A stretch of 34,148 nt of DNA, from contig CALFIE010000022.1 of the NCBI GenBank assembly GCA_937876095.1, positions 1 to 34,148 on the forward strand, written 5' to 3'. The translations under genes were made by a program, and so were the position numbers. This DNA comes from an uncultured Flavobacteriales bacterium (GTDB lineage: Bacteria > Bacteroidota > Bacteroidia > Flavobacteriales > Weeksellaceae). This document shows, in pieces, positions 15,146 to 24,175 of this stretch. Numbering within the stretch: the stretch's first letter is position 1; every line of letters starts with the position of its first letter. Below the pieces are notes generated by a model. The model made no database searches and was not told the DNA's origin. It saw nothing but the letters and a program-made list of their open reading frames with translations.

Positions 15146-15202
15146 TTAACCACAAAAGTAACAAAAGAAATGTTTTCGATTAAGAAATTCAAAAGATTTT
15201 AA
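15146..15202 (-). repeat. Dispersed CCGCAAA repeat family, copy before fmt
   Basis: TTATTAACCACAAAAGTAAC, then AAAAGAAATGTTTTCGATTA and AGAAATTCAAAAG. On the minus strand it reads GTTACTTTTGTGG towards fmt, which includes a TACTTTTG -7-like box, but I find no TTTG at the right distance, so promoter activity is less clear than in the copies before miaA and the GNAT gene. Confidence 0.5.
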
Positions 15203-15295
15203 AAGTAAGAAATTCAAAGAATTTCAAATTGATTTTTTTGGATGTTATGCTCGCTTTTATTTAACTAATGATTGTTTTTAATTAAAAATAGTTTG

Positions 15296-17197
15296 TTAAT
15301 TGATGGTATATGTTCTGAAATTGAGCATTCTGATCTTGCCAGAATCCAGTAATTCTATGAGGTTTTCTAAGATTTTTTCTTTTTGATACATTGGTAATTG
15401 TACCATCAACTCCTCGAATGTAGCTGGTTGTTTTTGGAGTGTTTGCAGAATTTTTTCAGCAATATGATCACCAAAAATTTGTTGATTTTTTTGGGTGCAA
15501 ATGTAGCAATTTCCACAATTTTTGGTCTCGGATTCACCAAAATAGGTGAGAATCATTTTCATTTTGCAGTGTTCCTGATTTTTGAGGTAGAATTTGAATT
15601 CTTCCCATTTCTGGATTTTATTTTTTTGAATTTGTTCAAAAATATTCCACCATTTTCCTTCGAAATATCTGCTTTCTCTTGGTTGTATGAATTTTATACT
15701 TGCCATACTTCCGTCTATGTAAGTCAGATAGTTTTTTTGTACCAGTTCTTTTATTTTTTCTTTAAGAATTCTGGGTTCCAAATCTAATTTTTTGCATAGC
15801 ATTGCTTCGCTAAAATGTATTTTTTGGGTAGAAAACCCCGATAAATTTCGCAGCAACATTTCAAGGAAATAACTGTCTTTATTGGATAGTTCGTCTATTT
15901 CTTGATGATTGATGAGTAATTCTATGGTTGATTTACTTTGGTAAGTATTGAGGAAAATGATTTCTTGGTTGTGTAAAAATTGCAGAATATTATTGATTTT
16001 CGGGGTAGAAAGCTGCGTGAAATTTTTAATTTTCTGAATTTGTAATTGGTAGGTTACATCTGATAATTCATTTTCGGCAATCTGAAAAGTAGAGTATAGG
16101 TATGAAATGACTTGTAGAAATTCTTTTTTGGTTGGGATTTGGTTTTTAAGAATCTGATCAAAATTTTGTAATTCTGGTGTATTCCAAAACAGGAAAGCAT
16201 AACTTTCTTGCTCATCTCGACCTGCTCTTCCGATTTCCTGATAATAATTTTCTATACTTGCAGGTGGTGATAAGTGAATTACGAAACGAACATCATCTTT
16301 GTTGATGCCCATTCCGAATGCATTGGTTGCAATGAGAACTTTAGTTGTATTATTAATCCACGAATTTTGCTTGTTGTTTTTTTCAGACGGAGAAAGACCT
16401 GCGTGAAAATAGTTGGCGTTTTTGACTCCGTTATCATTCAAAAATTTCCACAATTCCTCGGCTTCATTTCTTGTTCTGGTATAGATAATTCCCGATGAAT
16501 GGTTGTTTTTCAGCATATCCAAAATTCGTTGGTATTTGTCTGAAATTTCTTCGCAAATAATTTGGATATTGTTTCGCCTAAAACTGGACTGGAAGATCTG
16601 TGGTAGTTTAAGTGCTAATTTTTGCTGAATTTCAATCAAAACTTTTGGAGTTGCTGTTGCAGTAAGTGCAAGACAAGGCAAATTTTTGTAAAGTGTTCTA
16701 AAATTTTTGATGTTTTGATAACTTGGTCTGAAATCTTGTCCCCATTCTGAAATACAGTGTGCCTCATCTACCGCGATGAAAGAGAGTTTTATTTCTTCTA
16801 AATTCTGTAGAAATTGTGGATTGGTAAGTCTTTCTGGTGATACGTACAGAATTTTGGTAATTCCATCTTTGCAAGATTTATAGATGGTTTCTATTTCGGT
16901 ATCTTCTTGTTCAGCTGAAATGAATTCAGCTTCTACTGAGAGTTGTTGTAGTTGAGAAACTTGATCTTTCATTAATGCTAAAAGAGGTGAAATAATCAAA
17001 CAGGTTCCTTCTAAAACCAATGCTGGTAATTGGTAGCACAATGATTTTCCTGCACCAGTTGGTAAAAGAGCCAAAGTATCTTTTCCGTATAAAATAGAAT
17101 CAATAATTTCTTCCTGATTTTTACGAAATTCTGAATACCCCCAAAAATTTAGAAGGGTTTTGTGTTTTACGTCTTCAAATTTAGCACGAGAAATCAT
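15296..17197 (-). CDS. recQ: RecQ family ATP-dependent DNA helicase
   Basis: A 633-residue RecQ-type 3' to 5' helicase for recombination and repair. The N-terminal motif 0 is FWGYSEFRKNQEEII (18-32), the P-loop is LLPTGAGKS (44-52), the DEAH box lies in AVDEAHCISEWGQDFRPSY (about 138-156), and LTATATPKVL marks motif III. The second RecA lobe has FHAGLSPSEK, NAFGMGINKDDVRFVIH and the motif VI region EIGRAGRDEQES. A zinc-binding module with four cysteines follows near 548-567 (EHCKMKMILTYFGE, NCGNCYIC), then a winged-helix tail. There is no recognisable HRDC domain, so it is a short RecQ. It sits between fmt and a terminator that closes the ompA transcript. Confidence 0.92.
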   Translation of the reverse strand: MISRAKFEDVKHKTLLNFWGYSEFRKNQEEIIDSILYGKDTLALLPTGAGKSLCYQLPALVLEGTCLIISPLLALMKDQVSQLQQLSVEAEFISAEQEDTEIETIYKSCKDGITKILYVSPERLTNPQFLQNLEEIKLSFIAVDEAHCISEWGQDFRPSYQNIKNFRTLYKNLPCLALTATATPKVLIEIQQKLALKLPQIFQSSFRRNNIQIICEEISDKYQRILDMLKNNHSSGIIYTRTRNEAEELWKFLNDNGVKNANYFHAGLSPSEKNNKQNSWINNTTKVLIATNAFGMGINKDDVRFVIHLSPPASIENYYQEIGRAGRDEQESYAFLFWNTPELQNFDQILKNQIPTKKEFLQVISYLYSTFQIAENELSDVTYQLQIQKIKNFTQLSTPKINNILQFLHNQEIIFLNTYQSKSTIELLINHQEIDELSNKDSYFLEMLLRNLSGFSTQKIHFSEAMLCKKLDLEPRILKEKIKELVQKNYLTYIDGSMASIKFIQPRESRYFEGKWWNIFEQIQKNKIQKWEEFKFYLKNQEHCKMKMILTYFGESETKNCGNCYICTQKNQQIFGDHIAEKILQTLQKQPATFEELMVQLPMYQKEKILENLIELLDSGKIRMLNFRTYTIN

Positions 17198-17230
17198 ATG
17201 GTAAAAGTACAGAAAGAATGTTTAAAAACA

Positions 17231-17260
17231 AAAAAAGTCACGTTTATCGTGACTTTTTTT
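17231..17260 (-). terminator. Rho-independent terminator of the folK-ompA-ompA transcript
   Basis: AAAAAAGTCACG (17231-17242) pairs with CGTGACTTTTTT (from 17248) across a five-base loop, with A and T runs on either side, so it could work in both directions. It lies just after the stop of the second OmpA-like gene and before recQ. Confidence 0.85.
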
Positions 17261-17278
17261 ATTATTTATAAAGGGAAT

Positions 17279-18757
17279 TTATTTCGCTTTGAAATATACT
17301 CTTCTGTTTGCTTCATTTTTTACTTCATCACAATTGGTGTAAGGATTACATTCAGGATATTTTAAATCTTGTTCTCCACGACCTTCAGGTATTAGCATAT
17401 CAGTTGAGACACCTTTACTTATAAGATATTTTACTACAGATCTAGCTCTTCTATCTGATAATTTTAAGTTATAAGTATCAGATCCTCTTGTATCGGTACA
17501 ACCAATTACTAAGAATCTACTATTTGCATCTAAAGTTTTAATAATTTCTGCTGCATGGTTAAGTCTATCAAAAGAAGTTGGTCTAATCACATCTTTATTA
17601 AGTTCAAATTCAATCCCTTCAAAATCTTTGTTTACAACATCAATTGAAGATACTCCATTATCTACAATTTGTGGTTGAGAAATTGGGCAGCCATTGTTTT
17701 CTACAGGACCAGGAACTGTTACACATTTATCAAACAAGTCGATTACTGTATCTAGGTCTGTATCTAAAGCTACACCAGCTCCATCAACTCTTGCACCAGC
17801 AGGAGTGTCTAATTGTCTATCCCAATCATCACAAACACCATCATTATCTGCATCACCAATTTTGCAAACTTCTATATCTGGGTTTTTGTTAGCTAAAACA
17901 TCCAATTTGTAATAGATTTCTTGCAAAGGATCATGCCACATTAAGTGAGATTCATGTTTTCCTAACTTCATAGAAACACCTAAAGTTGCATTGATGAAAT
18001 TATCAGATACTTGATCTTCTCTTAGATTAATAGAGCTATATTGTTCACCACCACCATCAAATTCATCATCACCTGTAACAACGTACATTACTCTACTTTC
18101 AACATCAATTCTTTTGTTCACTTTGAATTTTAGACCAGCACCAGCTTGCCCGAACATAGAACTTAGAGAAAATGGTTTATTTTCTGTAACCAATCTTTCA
18201 CTTGTAAAATCTTCTTGATAAGCTCTATAGGCTAAAGTACCGAAACCAAAATAACCATGCAAAGCCCATCTAAAAGTTGAACGATTATCAACTCGTCTCA
18301 AAAGGTTTGAGAAATTCAAGTCTCCAAGGATTGAAATTCCGTCGTATTGAGTTCTTGCTCCAACTTCCTGATATGAGTTTCCAGTAGGATTAGTAGTTTT
18401 TGTATTAAACCAACCTTGTCTAGTTTCTCCTCTATCATATTGTAAATTAAGTCCAAAAGCATGTGTGATTGCTTTGTCTACACTTAAATATGCAGAATAA
18501 CCGAAAACATTTTTCCCTGAACCATTTCCATTTTTAATTGAAGTCAAATCTGCCGATTGAACTAGTGGAACTCCTACCCCAAAAGAAACCGACCAATCAT
18601 TAAATCTCTTTGAATTTTTAGTAAAAGGAGAAATATTTGCAGACCCAGATGAAAATGTATTTGGATATTCACTATTGGAAGCCGTAATGGTATCTTGCGA
18701 AAATGTAGCTATAGGTAACGATAATGCTAGAATAGCAATTGCTAAATTTAGTTTCAT
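17279..18757 (-). CDS. OmpA family outer-membrane protein (paralog 2)
   Basis: A 492-residue protein with a signal peptide (MKLNLAIAILALSLPIATFS), an N-terminal beta-barrel-like region of about 250 residues (alternating hydrophobic strands such as FRWALHGYFGFGTLAYR), a thrombospondin type-3 calcium-binding repeat stretch (DADNDGVCDDWDRQLDTP, then DTDLDTVIDLFDKC), and a C-terminal OmpA peptidoglycan-binding domain (IEFELNKDVIRPTSFDRL, GCTDTRGSDTYNLKLSDRRA, RSVVKYLISKGV). It would anchor the outer membrane to the cell wall. The C-terminal 220 residues are almost the same as those of the neighbour at 18789-20291, whereas the barrel parts differ. It follows that gene by 31 bases, apparently in one transcript. 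Confidence 0.9.
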   Translation of the reverse strand: MKLNLAIAILALSLPIATFSQDTITASNSEYPNTFSSGSANISPFTKNSKRFNDWSVSFGVGVPLVQSADLTSIKNGNGSGKNVFGYSAYLSVDKAITHAFGLNLQYDRGETRQGWFNTKTTNPTGNSYQEVGARTQYDGISILGDLNFSNLLRRVDNRSTFRWALHGYFGFGTLAYRAYQEDFTSERLVTENKPFSLSSMFGQAGAGLKFKVNKRIDVESRVMYVVTGDDEFDGGGEQYSSINLREDQVSDNFINATLGVSMKLGKHESHLMWHDPLQEIYYKLDVLANKNPDIEVCKIGDADNDGVCDDWDRQLDTPAGARVDGAGVALDTDLDTVIDLFDKCVTVPGPVENNGCPISQPQIVDNGVSSIDVVNKDFEGIEFELNKDVIRPTSFDRLNHAAEIIKTLDANSRFLVIGCTDTRGSDTYNLKLSDRRARSVVKYLISKGVSTDMLIPEGRGEQDLKYPECNPYTNCDEVKNEANRRVYFKAK

Positions 18758-18788
18758 AATTTTTTGTTATATAAGTTAATATAATGTG

Positions 18789-20291
18789 TTATTTTTTTTG
18801 GAAGTAAACTCTTCTATTTGCTTCATTTTTTATTTCATCACAATTGGTGTACGGATTACATTCTGGATATTTTAAATCTTGTTCTCCGCGACCTTCTGGT
18901 GTTAGCATATCTGCTAAGACACCTTTCCCAATAAGATATTTTACTACAGATTTAGCTCTTCTATCAGATAATTTTAAGTTATAAGCATCAGAACCTCTGG
19001 TGTCGGTACAACCAACTACTAAGAATCTACTATTTGAATCTAAAGTTTTAATAATTTCTGCTGCATGGTTAAGTTTATCAAAAGAAATTGGTCTGATTAC
19101 ATCTTTATTAAGTTCAAATTCAATTCCTTCAAAATCTTTGTTTATAACATCTATTAAGGATGTTCCATTATCTACAATAACAGGTTCAGCAATTGGGCAG
19201 CCATTGTTTTCAACTGGACCAGGAACTGTTACACATTTGTCGTATAAATCTATAACCCCATCTAAATCCATATCCAATGCAACACCAGCTCCATCTACTC
19301 TTGCACCAGCAGGAGTGTCAAGTTGTCGATCCCAATCGTCGCAAACACCATCGTTGTCGCCATCTCCTTTTTCACATATCACTGCATTTGATGGTCTGTT
19401 TTCTAAAATTGATACACGGTAATATGCTTCTTGAAGAGGGTCATGCCACGTTAAATGAGATAATTTGTTTCTTAATTTGAAAGTTAATCCCAAATTGAAA
19501 GTCATCATGTCATCAGTATAACTATCATTAATTAGATTATAATTTACTGTTGGTCCAGAAGGAGTATACACCTCTCTTACCCAACCTCCTCCGTCGAATT
19601 CCTCATCACCAGATTTGATGTACATGATTCTAGACTCAATATCAATTAATTTGTTTATTTTATATCTTAAACCAACACCTCCTTGATAAAAGAAAGACGC
19701 AATTCCTAATTTTTGTTCGACAATAATTGGAATTCTAGCAGGGACTGTGCTCCATCTAGAAGCATTATTATCTAATAATAAAGTGTTGTATCCTTGGAAT
19801 CCTATCCCAGCATAACCATGCAATGCCCATCTATAAGGAGAATGATTATCAACTCTTCTTAGGAGATTTGAAAAATTAATATCACCTAAGATTGAAATTT
19901 GATGATATTTTGTCCATGCATTTGCAACACCTGCTGCAACACCTTCTGCTCCAGGAAGTTGTCCTTGTTGATTTGTTTTACCTGTTTGATATTGAAGACT
20001 TAAGCCAAAAGTATGGCTAATCTGCTTATCTAAACTTGCATAAGCATTCCAACCCCAATTTGGTTTCCCATCATAAAATGAAGTTAAGTCTGCTTTAGTC
20101 ATAAAAGCGGCACCGCCTCCAACAGAAATAGACCAATCTCTAAATTTTTTAGACTTATTGTCAAACTTTTGTACGTTAGCAGAACCCGAAGAGAAAGTGT
20201 TCGGATACTGACTATTATTGTCCTCCTGAATAGTGTTTTGTGAAAACAAAGCTACAGGAAGGGACATCAGTAATAATAAATTTAATTTCAT
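18789..20291 (-). CDS. OmpA family outer-membrane protein (paralog 1)
   Basis: A 500-residue paralog of the next gene with the same order: signal peptide (MKLNLLLLMSLPVALFS), barrel-like region, TSP3 calcium repeats (DGDNDGVCDDWDRQLDTP) and a C-terminal OmpA domain (GCTDTRGSDAYNLKLSDRRA, ending NEANRRVYFQKK). Barrel segments differ in length and loops (for example GQLPGAEGVAAGVANAW has no counterpart in the other), so surface loops may have diverged while the periplasmic part stayed fixed. It starts 16 bases after the folK stop, so it is probably expressed from the folK promoter or from one inside folK. Confidence 0.9.
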   Translation of the reverse strand: MKLNLLLLMSLPVALFSQNTIQEDNNSQYPNTFSSGSANVQKFDNKSKKFRDWSISVGGGAAFMTKADLTSFYDGKPNWGWNAYASLDKQISHTFGLSLQYQTGKTNQQGQLPGAEGVAAGVANAWTKYHQISILGDINFSNLLRRVDNHSPYRWALHGYAGIGFQGYNTLLLDNNASRWSTVPARIPIIVEQKLGIASFFYQGGVGLRYKINKLIDIESRIMYIKSGDEEFDGGGWVREVYTPSGPTVNYNLINDSYTDDMMTFNLGLTFKLRNKLSHLTWHDPLQEAYYRVSILENRPSNAVICEKGDGDNDGVCDDWDRQLDTPAGARVDGAGVALDMDLDGVIDLYDKCVTVPGPVENNGCPIAEPVIVDNGTSLIDVINKDFEGIEFELNKDVIRPISFDKLNHAAEIIKTLDSNSRFLVVGCTDTRGSDAYNLKLSDRRAKSVVKYLIGKGVLADMLTPEGRGEQDLKYPECNPYTNCDEIKNEANRRVYFQKK

Positions 20292-20307
20292 ATGTCATGT
20301 TTTTCGG

Positions 20308-20727
20308 TTATTCACCCAAATTTTTTAATAATTCTATTGAAAAAAACCTATCAAGAATGTGTTTTTGATGTGGTATTTTCAAATTTTTTGCTTCAAAAAT
20401 TATGCAATCAAATGTAACAATATCAATATCTATTATACGATCTTCATATGTTCCAATAACTGCAGAATCTTTTATACGCCCCATATTTCGCTCGATTTCC
20501 TTTATCCTTTTTAATAAGGTAATAGGTGAATAATGAGTAGCAATAACTATTGCAATATTACAAAAAAAATTAGAACTGACAAATTCTATTGGTTCTGTTG
20601 TTAAAAATTTGCTTTTTTTTATGATTTTTCCAATATCCTTTTCTATTTCTGTTAATGCAATTTCAATATTATCCTTTGTATTCCCTAAATTACTACCGAG
20701 TAACAAAATGACATTATGTTGCGACAT
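20308..20727 (-). CDS. folK: 2-amino-4-hydroxy-6-hydroxymethyldihydropteridine pyrophosphokinase
   Basis: A 139-residue HPPK, which transfers pyrophosphate from ATP to 6-hydroxymethyldihydropterin in folate synthesis. Family marks are VILLLGSNLGNTKDNI (6-21), the TTEPIEF stretch, FFCNIAIVI, and the ATP-binding RIIDIDIVTFD, followed by IPHQKHILDRFFSIELL. It is somewhat shorter than the 160-residue E. coli enzyme, with a shorter C-terminus, but all motif regions are there. Only 22 bases separate its start from the divergent sppA start, so at least one promoter must lie inside the neighbouring reading frame. The pairing of folK with ompA genes probably has no functional meaning. Confidence 0.88.
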   Translation of the reverse strand: MSQHNVILLLGSNLGNTKDNIEIALTEIEKDIGKIIKKSKFLTTEPIEFVSSNFFCNIAIVIATHYSPITLLKRIKEIERNMGRIKDSAVIGTYEDRIIDIDIVTFDCIIFEAKNLKIPHQKHILDRFFSIELLKNLGE

Positions 20728-20749
20728 ATTATGAAAATCTATTTAAATT

Positions 20750-22504
20750 ATGAAAAATTTTTTCAAAAATGTTTTGGCAAATATAGTAGCAATTCTAATT
20801 GTAGCGGCTATTTTTTTTGTATTTATGATTGTAATTGTTGCAGTCGGATCATTTTCTGGTAACGAGAAAGCTCATGTTAAGGATCAATCTGTATTGTGTT
20901 TGGATTTGAAAACACAAATTATAGATAGTCCTTCAGAAATAAAAGATAATATTTTTACTATAAATGATAAAACCAAAGAAATTTTAATTTTAGATGCTTT
21001 AGAAGCCATCAAAAATGCAAAAACAGATGATAAAATTAAAGGAATTAGCATAGAAACAGATGGTATAAATGCTAAAATCACTCAATTAGACAATATTCGT
21101 ACTGCTTTACTCGATTTCAAAAAGAGTGGAAAATTTGTGTATGCTTATGGAAATACCGTTTCTCAACCAGCCTATTTTTTGGGTTCTGTTGCCGATAAAT
21201 ATTACCTGAATCCTGCAGGAAAAATTGATTTAAAAGGGCTTTCTACTGAAGTGATTTTTTTCAAAAATTTTGCTGAAAAATACGGGGTTGGTACCGAAGT
21301 TATTCGTCATGGTAAATTCAAAGCTGCAGTAGAACCTTATTTGCGAAATGAAATTTCACCTGAAAACCAGGAGCAACTTTCTACTTTACTGAATGATGTT
21401 TGGAGTAATATTTCCACCAAAATGTCGACCTCTAGAAAAATTGCAGCAGCAGATTTCAAAACCACGGTTGATAGTTTATATGGGATGATTCCAGAATTGG
21501 CCATTAAGTATAAGTTAGCAGATCAATTGGTGCAAAAATCTCAATATGACAATGCTTTGAAATCGCTTTTGAAGTTAAAATCAGATGATAAATTGAACAA
21601 AATCTCGTTCGACAAATACATCAAATCTTTGGATGATCAAAATAGTAATTCCAACGAAGTTGCAATGTTGTATGCTTCTGGACAGATTTTAGATGGGGAA
21701 GGTTATAATGATATTCATGCTAGAAATTTAATTAAAAATATCAAAGATATTACTGAAAATGACGATATAAAAGCAGTTGTATTACGAATTAATTCACCAG
21801 GAGGAAGTGCAAATGCGTCTGACGAAATTTTGTATGAATTGCAACAGCTAAAAGCCAAAAAGCCATTGGTAGTTTCTTTTGGCGATTATGCAGCTTCTGG
21901 TGGATATTATATTGCAATGGCCGCAGATAAAATCTACTCAGAACCCAATACAATTACTGGTTCTATTGGAGTTTTTGGGATGATTACGTATTTCAAAGAT
22001 TTGGCAAATAAAAACGGAATCCGATCAGATGCTGTGAAAACCAATACTAATGCAAATATGTATTCACCAATCAATGGTGTTTCACCAGGTGCAGTTACAA
22101 TGCTTACCAAAAGTGTAGAAGGTACCTACAAAAGATTTGTCTATTTCGTAACCCAAAATCGTAAAAAAACCTTTCAGCAAATTGACGATATTGGTGGTGG
22201 AAGAGTGTGGAGTGGAACACGTGCCAAAGAAATTGGTTTGGTAGATGAAATTGGTAGCATTACTGATGCTATCAATTTTGCGGCACAAAAAGCTGGAATC
22301 AAAGAGTACAGTTTGACAACCTACCCAGAAAAAGTGTCTATGTTTGAGCAGTTTTTTGGCAATGGTGAAGATGAGGATATAGCAGCCAAAATTTTGCAGA
22401 ACAAATTAGGCAAAGAAAATTATCAAGTGTTCAAAACCATTACCAATCCCAATATGAAATCGGGGACCATGATGCAAATGCCTTATGAATTGAAGTTTGA
22501 TTAA
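20750..22504 (+). CDS. sppA: Signal peptide peptidase SppA, 67 kDa type
   Basis: A 584-residue membrane-anchored serine protease that degrades cleaved signal peptides. It has an N-terminal transmembrane segment (about 11-33) and two peptidase S49 domains. The catalytic lysine lies in RHGKFKAAVEPY (K189/K191 region of the first domain) and the nucleophile serine in GDYAASGGYYIA (S383 in the second), preceded by VVLRINSPGGSANASDEI. Length agrees with the long two-domain form found in E. coli and Bacteroidota. The start ATG at 20750 is preceded by an A+T-rich leader; another ATG at 20731 is out of frame. A bidirectional terminator follows the stop. Confidence 0.93.
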   Translation: MKNFFKNVLANIVAILIVAAIFFVFMIVIVAVGSFSGNEKAHVKDQSVLCLDLKTQIIDSPSEIKDNIFTINDKTKEILILDALEAIKNAKTDDKIKGISIETDGINAKITQLDNIRTALLDFKKSGKFVYAYGNTVSQPAYFLGSVADKYYLNPAGKIDLKGLSTEVIFFKNFAEKYGVGTEVIRHGKFKAAVEPYLRNEISPENQEQLSTLLNDVWSNISTKMSTSRKIAAADFKTTVDSLYGMIPELAIKYKLADQLVQKSQYDNALKSLLKLKSDDKLNKISFDKYIKSLDDQNSNSNEVAMLYASGQILDGEGYNDIHARNLIKNIKDITENDDIKAVVLRINSPGGSANASDEILYELQQLKAKKPLVVSFGDYAASGGYYIAMAADKIYSEPNTITGSIGVFGMITYFKDLANKNGIRSDAVKTNTNANMYSPINGVSPGAVTMLTKSVEGTYKRFVYFVTQNRKKTFQQIDDIGGGRVWSGTRAKEIGLVDEIGSITDAINFAAQKAGIKEYSLTTYPEKVSMFEQFFGNGEDEDIAAKILQNKLGKENYQVFKTITNPNMKSGTMMQMPYELKFD

Positions 22505-22524
22505 TAAATCAACTTAATCCGCAT

Positions 22525-22565
22525 AAAAAAAGGTTCTCTATTTGTGTATAGAGAACCTTTTTTTT
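22525..22565. terminator. Bidirectional terminator between sppA and the GlsB-like gene
   Basis: AGGTTCTCTAT (22531-22541) pairs perfectly with ATAGAGAACCT (22548-22558) around a six-base loop, flanked by an A-run on the left and a T-run on the right. It suits both convergent genes. Confidence 0.92.
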
Positions 22566-22577
22566 CTGGTGTTTTTT

Positions 22578-22829
22578 CTATTTTTTGGTCATCATTCCGT
22601 AGATCCAAAGTACAATAAGCGAACCTACTACTGCTAAAAGAATTCCTTTGAAATCGAATTCTTCTACCGTTCCAAAACCTATCAAACTGCCAACAAAACC
22701 GCCTACAAAAGCGCCTACAATTCCTAAAATAATGGTCATCAACCAACCCATATTTTGATTTCCTGGCATAATGAATTTAGCAATTGCTCCTGCTATAAGA
22801 CCGAAGATGATCCACGTTAAAATACCCAT
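22578..22829 (-). CDS. GlsB/YeaQ/YmgE family small membrane protein
   Basis: An 83-residue, glycine-rich protein with three hydrophobic segments (about 3-19, 29-52 and 62-79). The phrases IFGLIAGAIAKFIMPG and ILGIVGAFVGGFVGSLIGFG are the hallmarks of the transglycosylase-associated / YeaQ group. The members are stress-linked inner-membrane proteins of unproved function. It has its own well-formed promoter and ends at the shared terminator, so it looks monocistronic. Confidence 0.9.
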   Translation of the reverse strand: MGILTWIIFGLIAGAIAKFIMPGNQNMGWLMTIILGIVGAFVGGFVGSLIGFGTVEEFDFKGILLAVVGSLIVLWIYGMMTKK

Positions 22830-22871
22830 AGTTTAATTTTTTAATTGTTAATATTTAATGAATTTGTATTA

Positions 22872-22901
22872 CAAATGTAGCATTAAAATTGAATTTTCAA
22901 A
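22872..22901 (-). promoter_or_regulatory. Promoter of the GlsB-like gene
   Basis: On the minus strand, TTTG (22901-22898), an 18-base spacer and TACATTTG (22879-22872) fit the Bacteroidota consensus. The leader to the ATG at 22829 would be about 38 bases. Confidence 0.65.
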
Positions 22902-22929
22902 GTGAATTTTACTTAAAATCAATAACCAT

Positions 22930-23883
22930 TTATTTATTTTTGAAAAAAGAATCCACAAATTCTTCACCATTAAAGAGTTGCAAATCTTGCATTTTTTCGC
23001 CAACCCCTATGTATTTCACAGGAATCTGAAATTGATCAGAAATACCAATTACAACTCCACCTTTTGCAGTACCGTCTAATTTGGTAACAGCCAAAGCATT
23101 TACTTCTGTTGCTGCAGTGAATTGTTTTGCTTGTTCAAACGCGTTTTGACCAGTACTCCCGTCTAAAACGAGCAAAATTTCGTGTGGAGCATCAGGAATT
23201 ACTTTTTGCATCACCCGTTTTATTTTAGAGAGCTCGTTCATTAGATTTACCTTGTTGTGCAATCTTCCTGCAGTATCTATAATTACAACATCTGCATCGT
23301 TTGCAACGGCGCTTTGTACGGTGTCAAAAGCAACTGAAGCAGGATCACTTCCCATATTTTGTTTCACGATTGGTACTCCAACTCTCTCACTCCAAATTAC
23401 CAGTTGATCAACTGCAGCCGCACGAAATGTATCTGCTGCACCCAAAATTACTTTTTTACCTTGCGATTTGAATTGGTGAGCCAATTTCCCAATGGTGGTG
23501 GTTTTTCCGACTCCATTTACACCAACTACCATAATTACATATGGTTTTTTGCTGGTGTCGATATTTCCGGTAGTTGCATGAGGATTTTCTAGTAGAAGTG
23601 CAGTAATTTCTTCTCGCAAAATACGATTGAGTTCATCAGTACCTAGAAATTTGTCTTTTGCAACCCGATTTTCTATTCGGTCGATGATTTTTATGGTAGT
23701 AGCAGCACCAACATCAGATGCGATTAATATTTCTTCCAAATTGTCTAGAACGTCATCGTCAACTTTGGATTTTCCGACTACTGCTTTAGAAATTTTATCG
23801 AAAAATCCTTGTCTGGTTTTTTCTAAACCGTGATCTAGACTTTCTTTTTCTTCTTTGTTGAAAATATTTTTGAACCAACTCAT
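22930..23883 (-). CDS. ftsY: Signal recognition particle receptor FtsY
   Basis: A 317-residue SRP-docking GTPase that receives ribosome-nascent chain complexes at the inner membrane. The N domain spans about 20-100; the NG core has the P-loop VVGVNGVGKTTTIGKLA (119-135), the insertion-box motif GAADTFRAAAVDQL, G3 DTAGRLHNKVNLM, and G4 TKLDGTAKGGVV, ending with GEKMQDLQLFNGEEFVDSFF. The acidic A domain of E. coli FtsY is missing and only a short amphipathic N-terminus (MSWFKNIFNKEEKE) remains, as in most Bacteroidota. It lies after the DUF4295 gene, with a hairpin between. Confidence 0.95.
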   Translation of the reverse strand: MSWFKNIFNKEEKESLDHGLEKTRQGFFDKISKAVVGKSKVDDDVLDNLEEILIASDVGAATTIKIIDRIENRVAKDKFLGTDELNRILREEITALLLENPHATTGNIDTSKKPYVIMVVGVNGVGKTTTIGKLAHQFKSQGKKVILGAADTFRAAAVDQLVIWSERVGVPIVKQNMGSDPASVAFDTVQSAVANDADVVIIDTAGRLHNKVNLMNELSKIKRVMQKVIPDAPHEILLVLDGSTGQNAFEQAKQFTAATEVNALAVTKLDGTAKGGVVIGISDQFQIPVKYIGVGEKMQDLQLFNGEEFVDSFFKNK

Positions 23884-23940
23884 TTATGTAAGGATAATTT
23901 TTTTTGGATTAAAATAAGATGTGCGTGCTGCAAAGATAAC

Positions 23941-23969
23941 AAAAAAACCATCCAAAATACATTGGATAG
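23941..23969 (-). terminator. Terminator or attenuator between the DUF4295 gene and ftsY
   Basis: On the minus strand CTATCCAA (23969-23962) pairs with TTGGATGG (23955-23948, one G-T pair) around a six-base loop and is followed by seven T. It would end the rpmB-rpmG-DUF4295 transcript, or reduce read-through into ftsY. Confidence 0.75.
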
Positions 23970-24000
23970 TTTCTTATAAGGTATCGTGTAAAGCCGAAAA

Positions 24001-24156
24001 TTATTTTTTCAAATAACTATCAACTTCGTCTGCGTTCATTACTTTTTCTTCGAAAACGTATGCTCCTGATTTAGGAGATTTTACCATTTTCACTACTTTG
24101 GTCATTTTTTTTGAACCAGCACCTCCTTGCAAGGTTGCTACTACTTTCTTTGCCAT
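24001..24156 (-). CDS. DUF4295 family small basic protein
   Basis: A 51-residue protein reading MAKKVVATLQGGAGSKKM at its start, then MVKSPKSGAYVFEEKVM, and ending DEVDSYLKK. It is the DUF4295 family, found almost only in Bacteroidota and nearly always beside rpmG. It is lysine-rich with no membrane segment; a ribosome-associated role is suggested by context only. It starts 19 bases after the rpmG stop, in the same transcript. Confidence 0.88.
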   Translation of the reverse strand: MAKKVVATLQGGAGSKKMTKVVKMVKSPKSGAYVFEEKVMNADEVDSYLKK

Positions 24157-24175
24157 TTTTTATTGCTTTAAAAAA

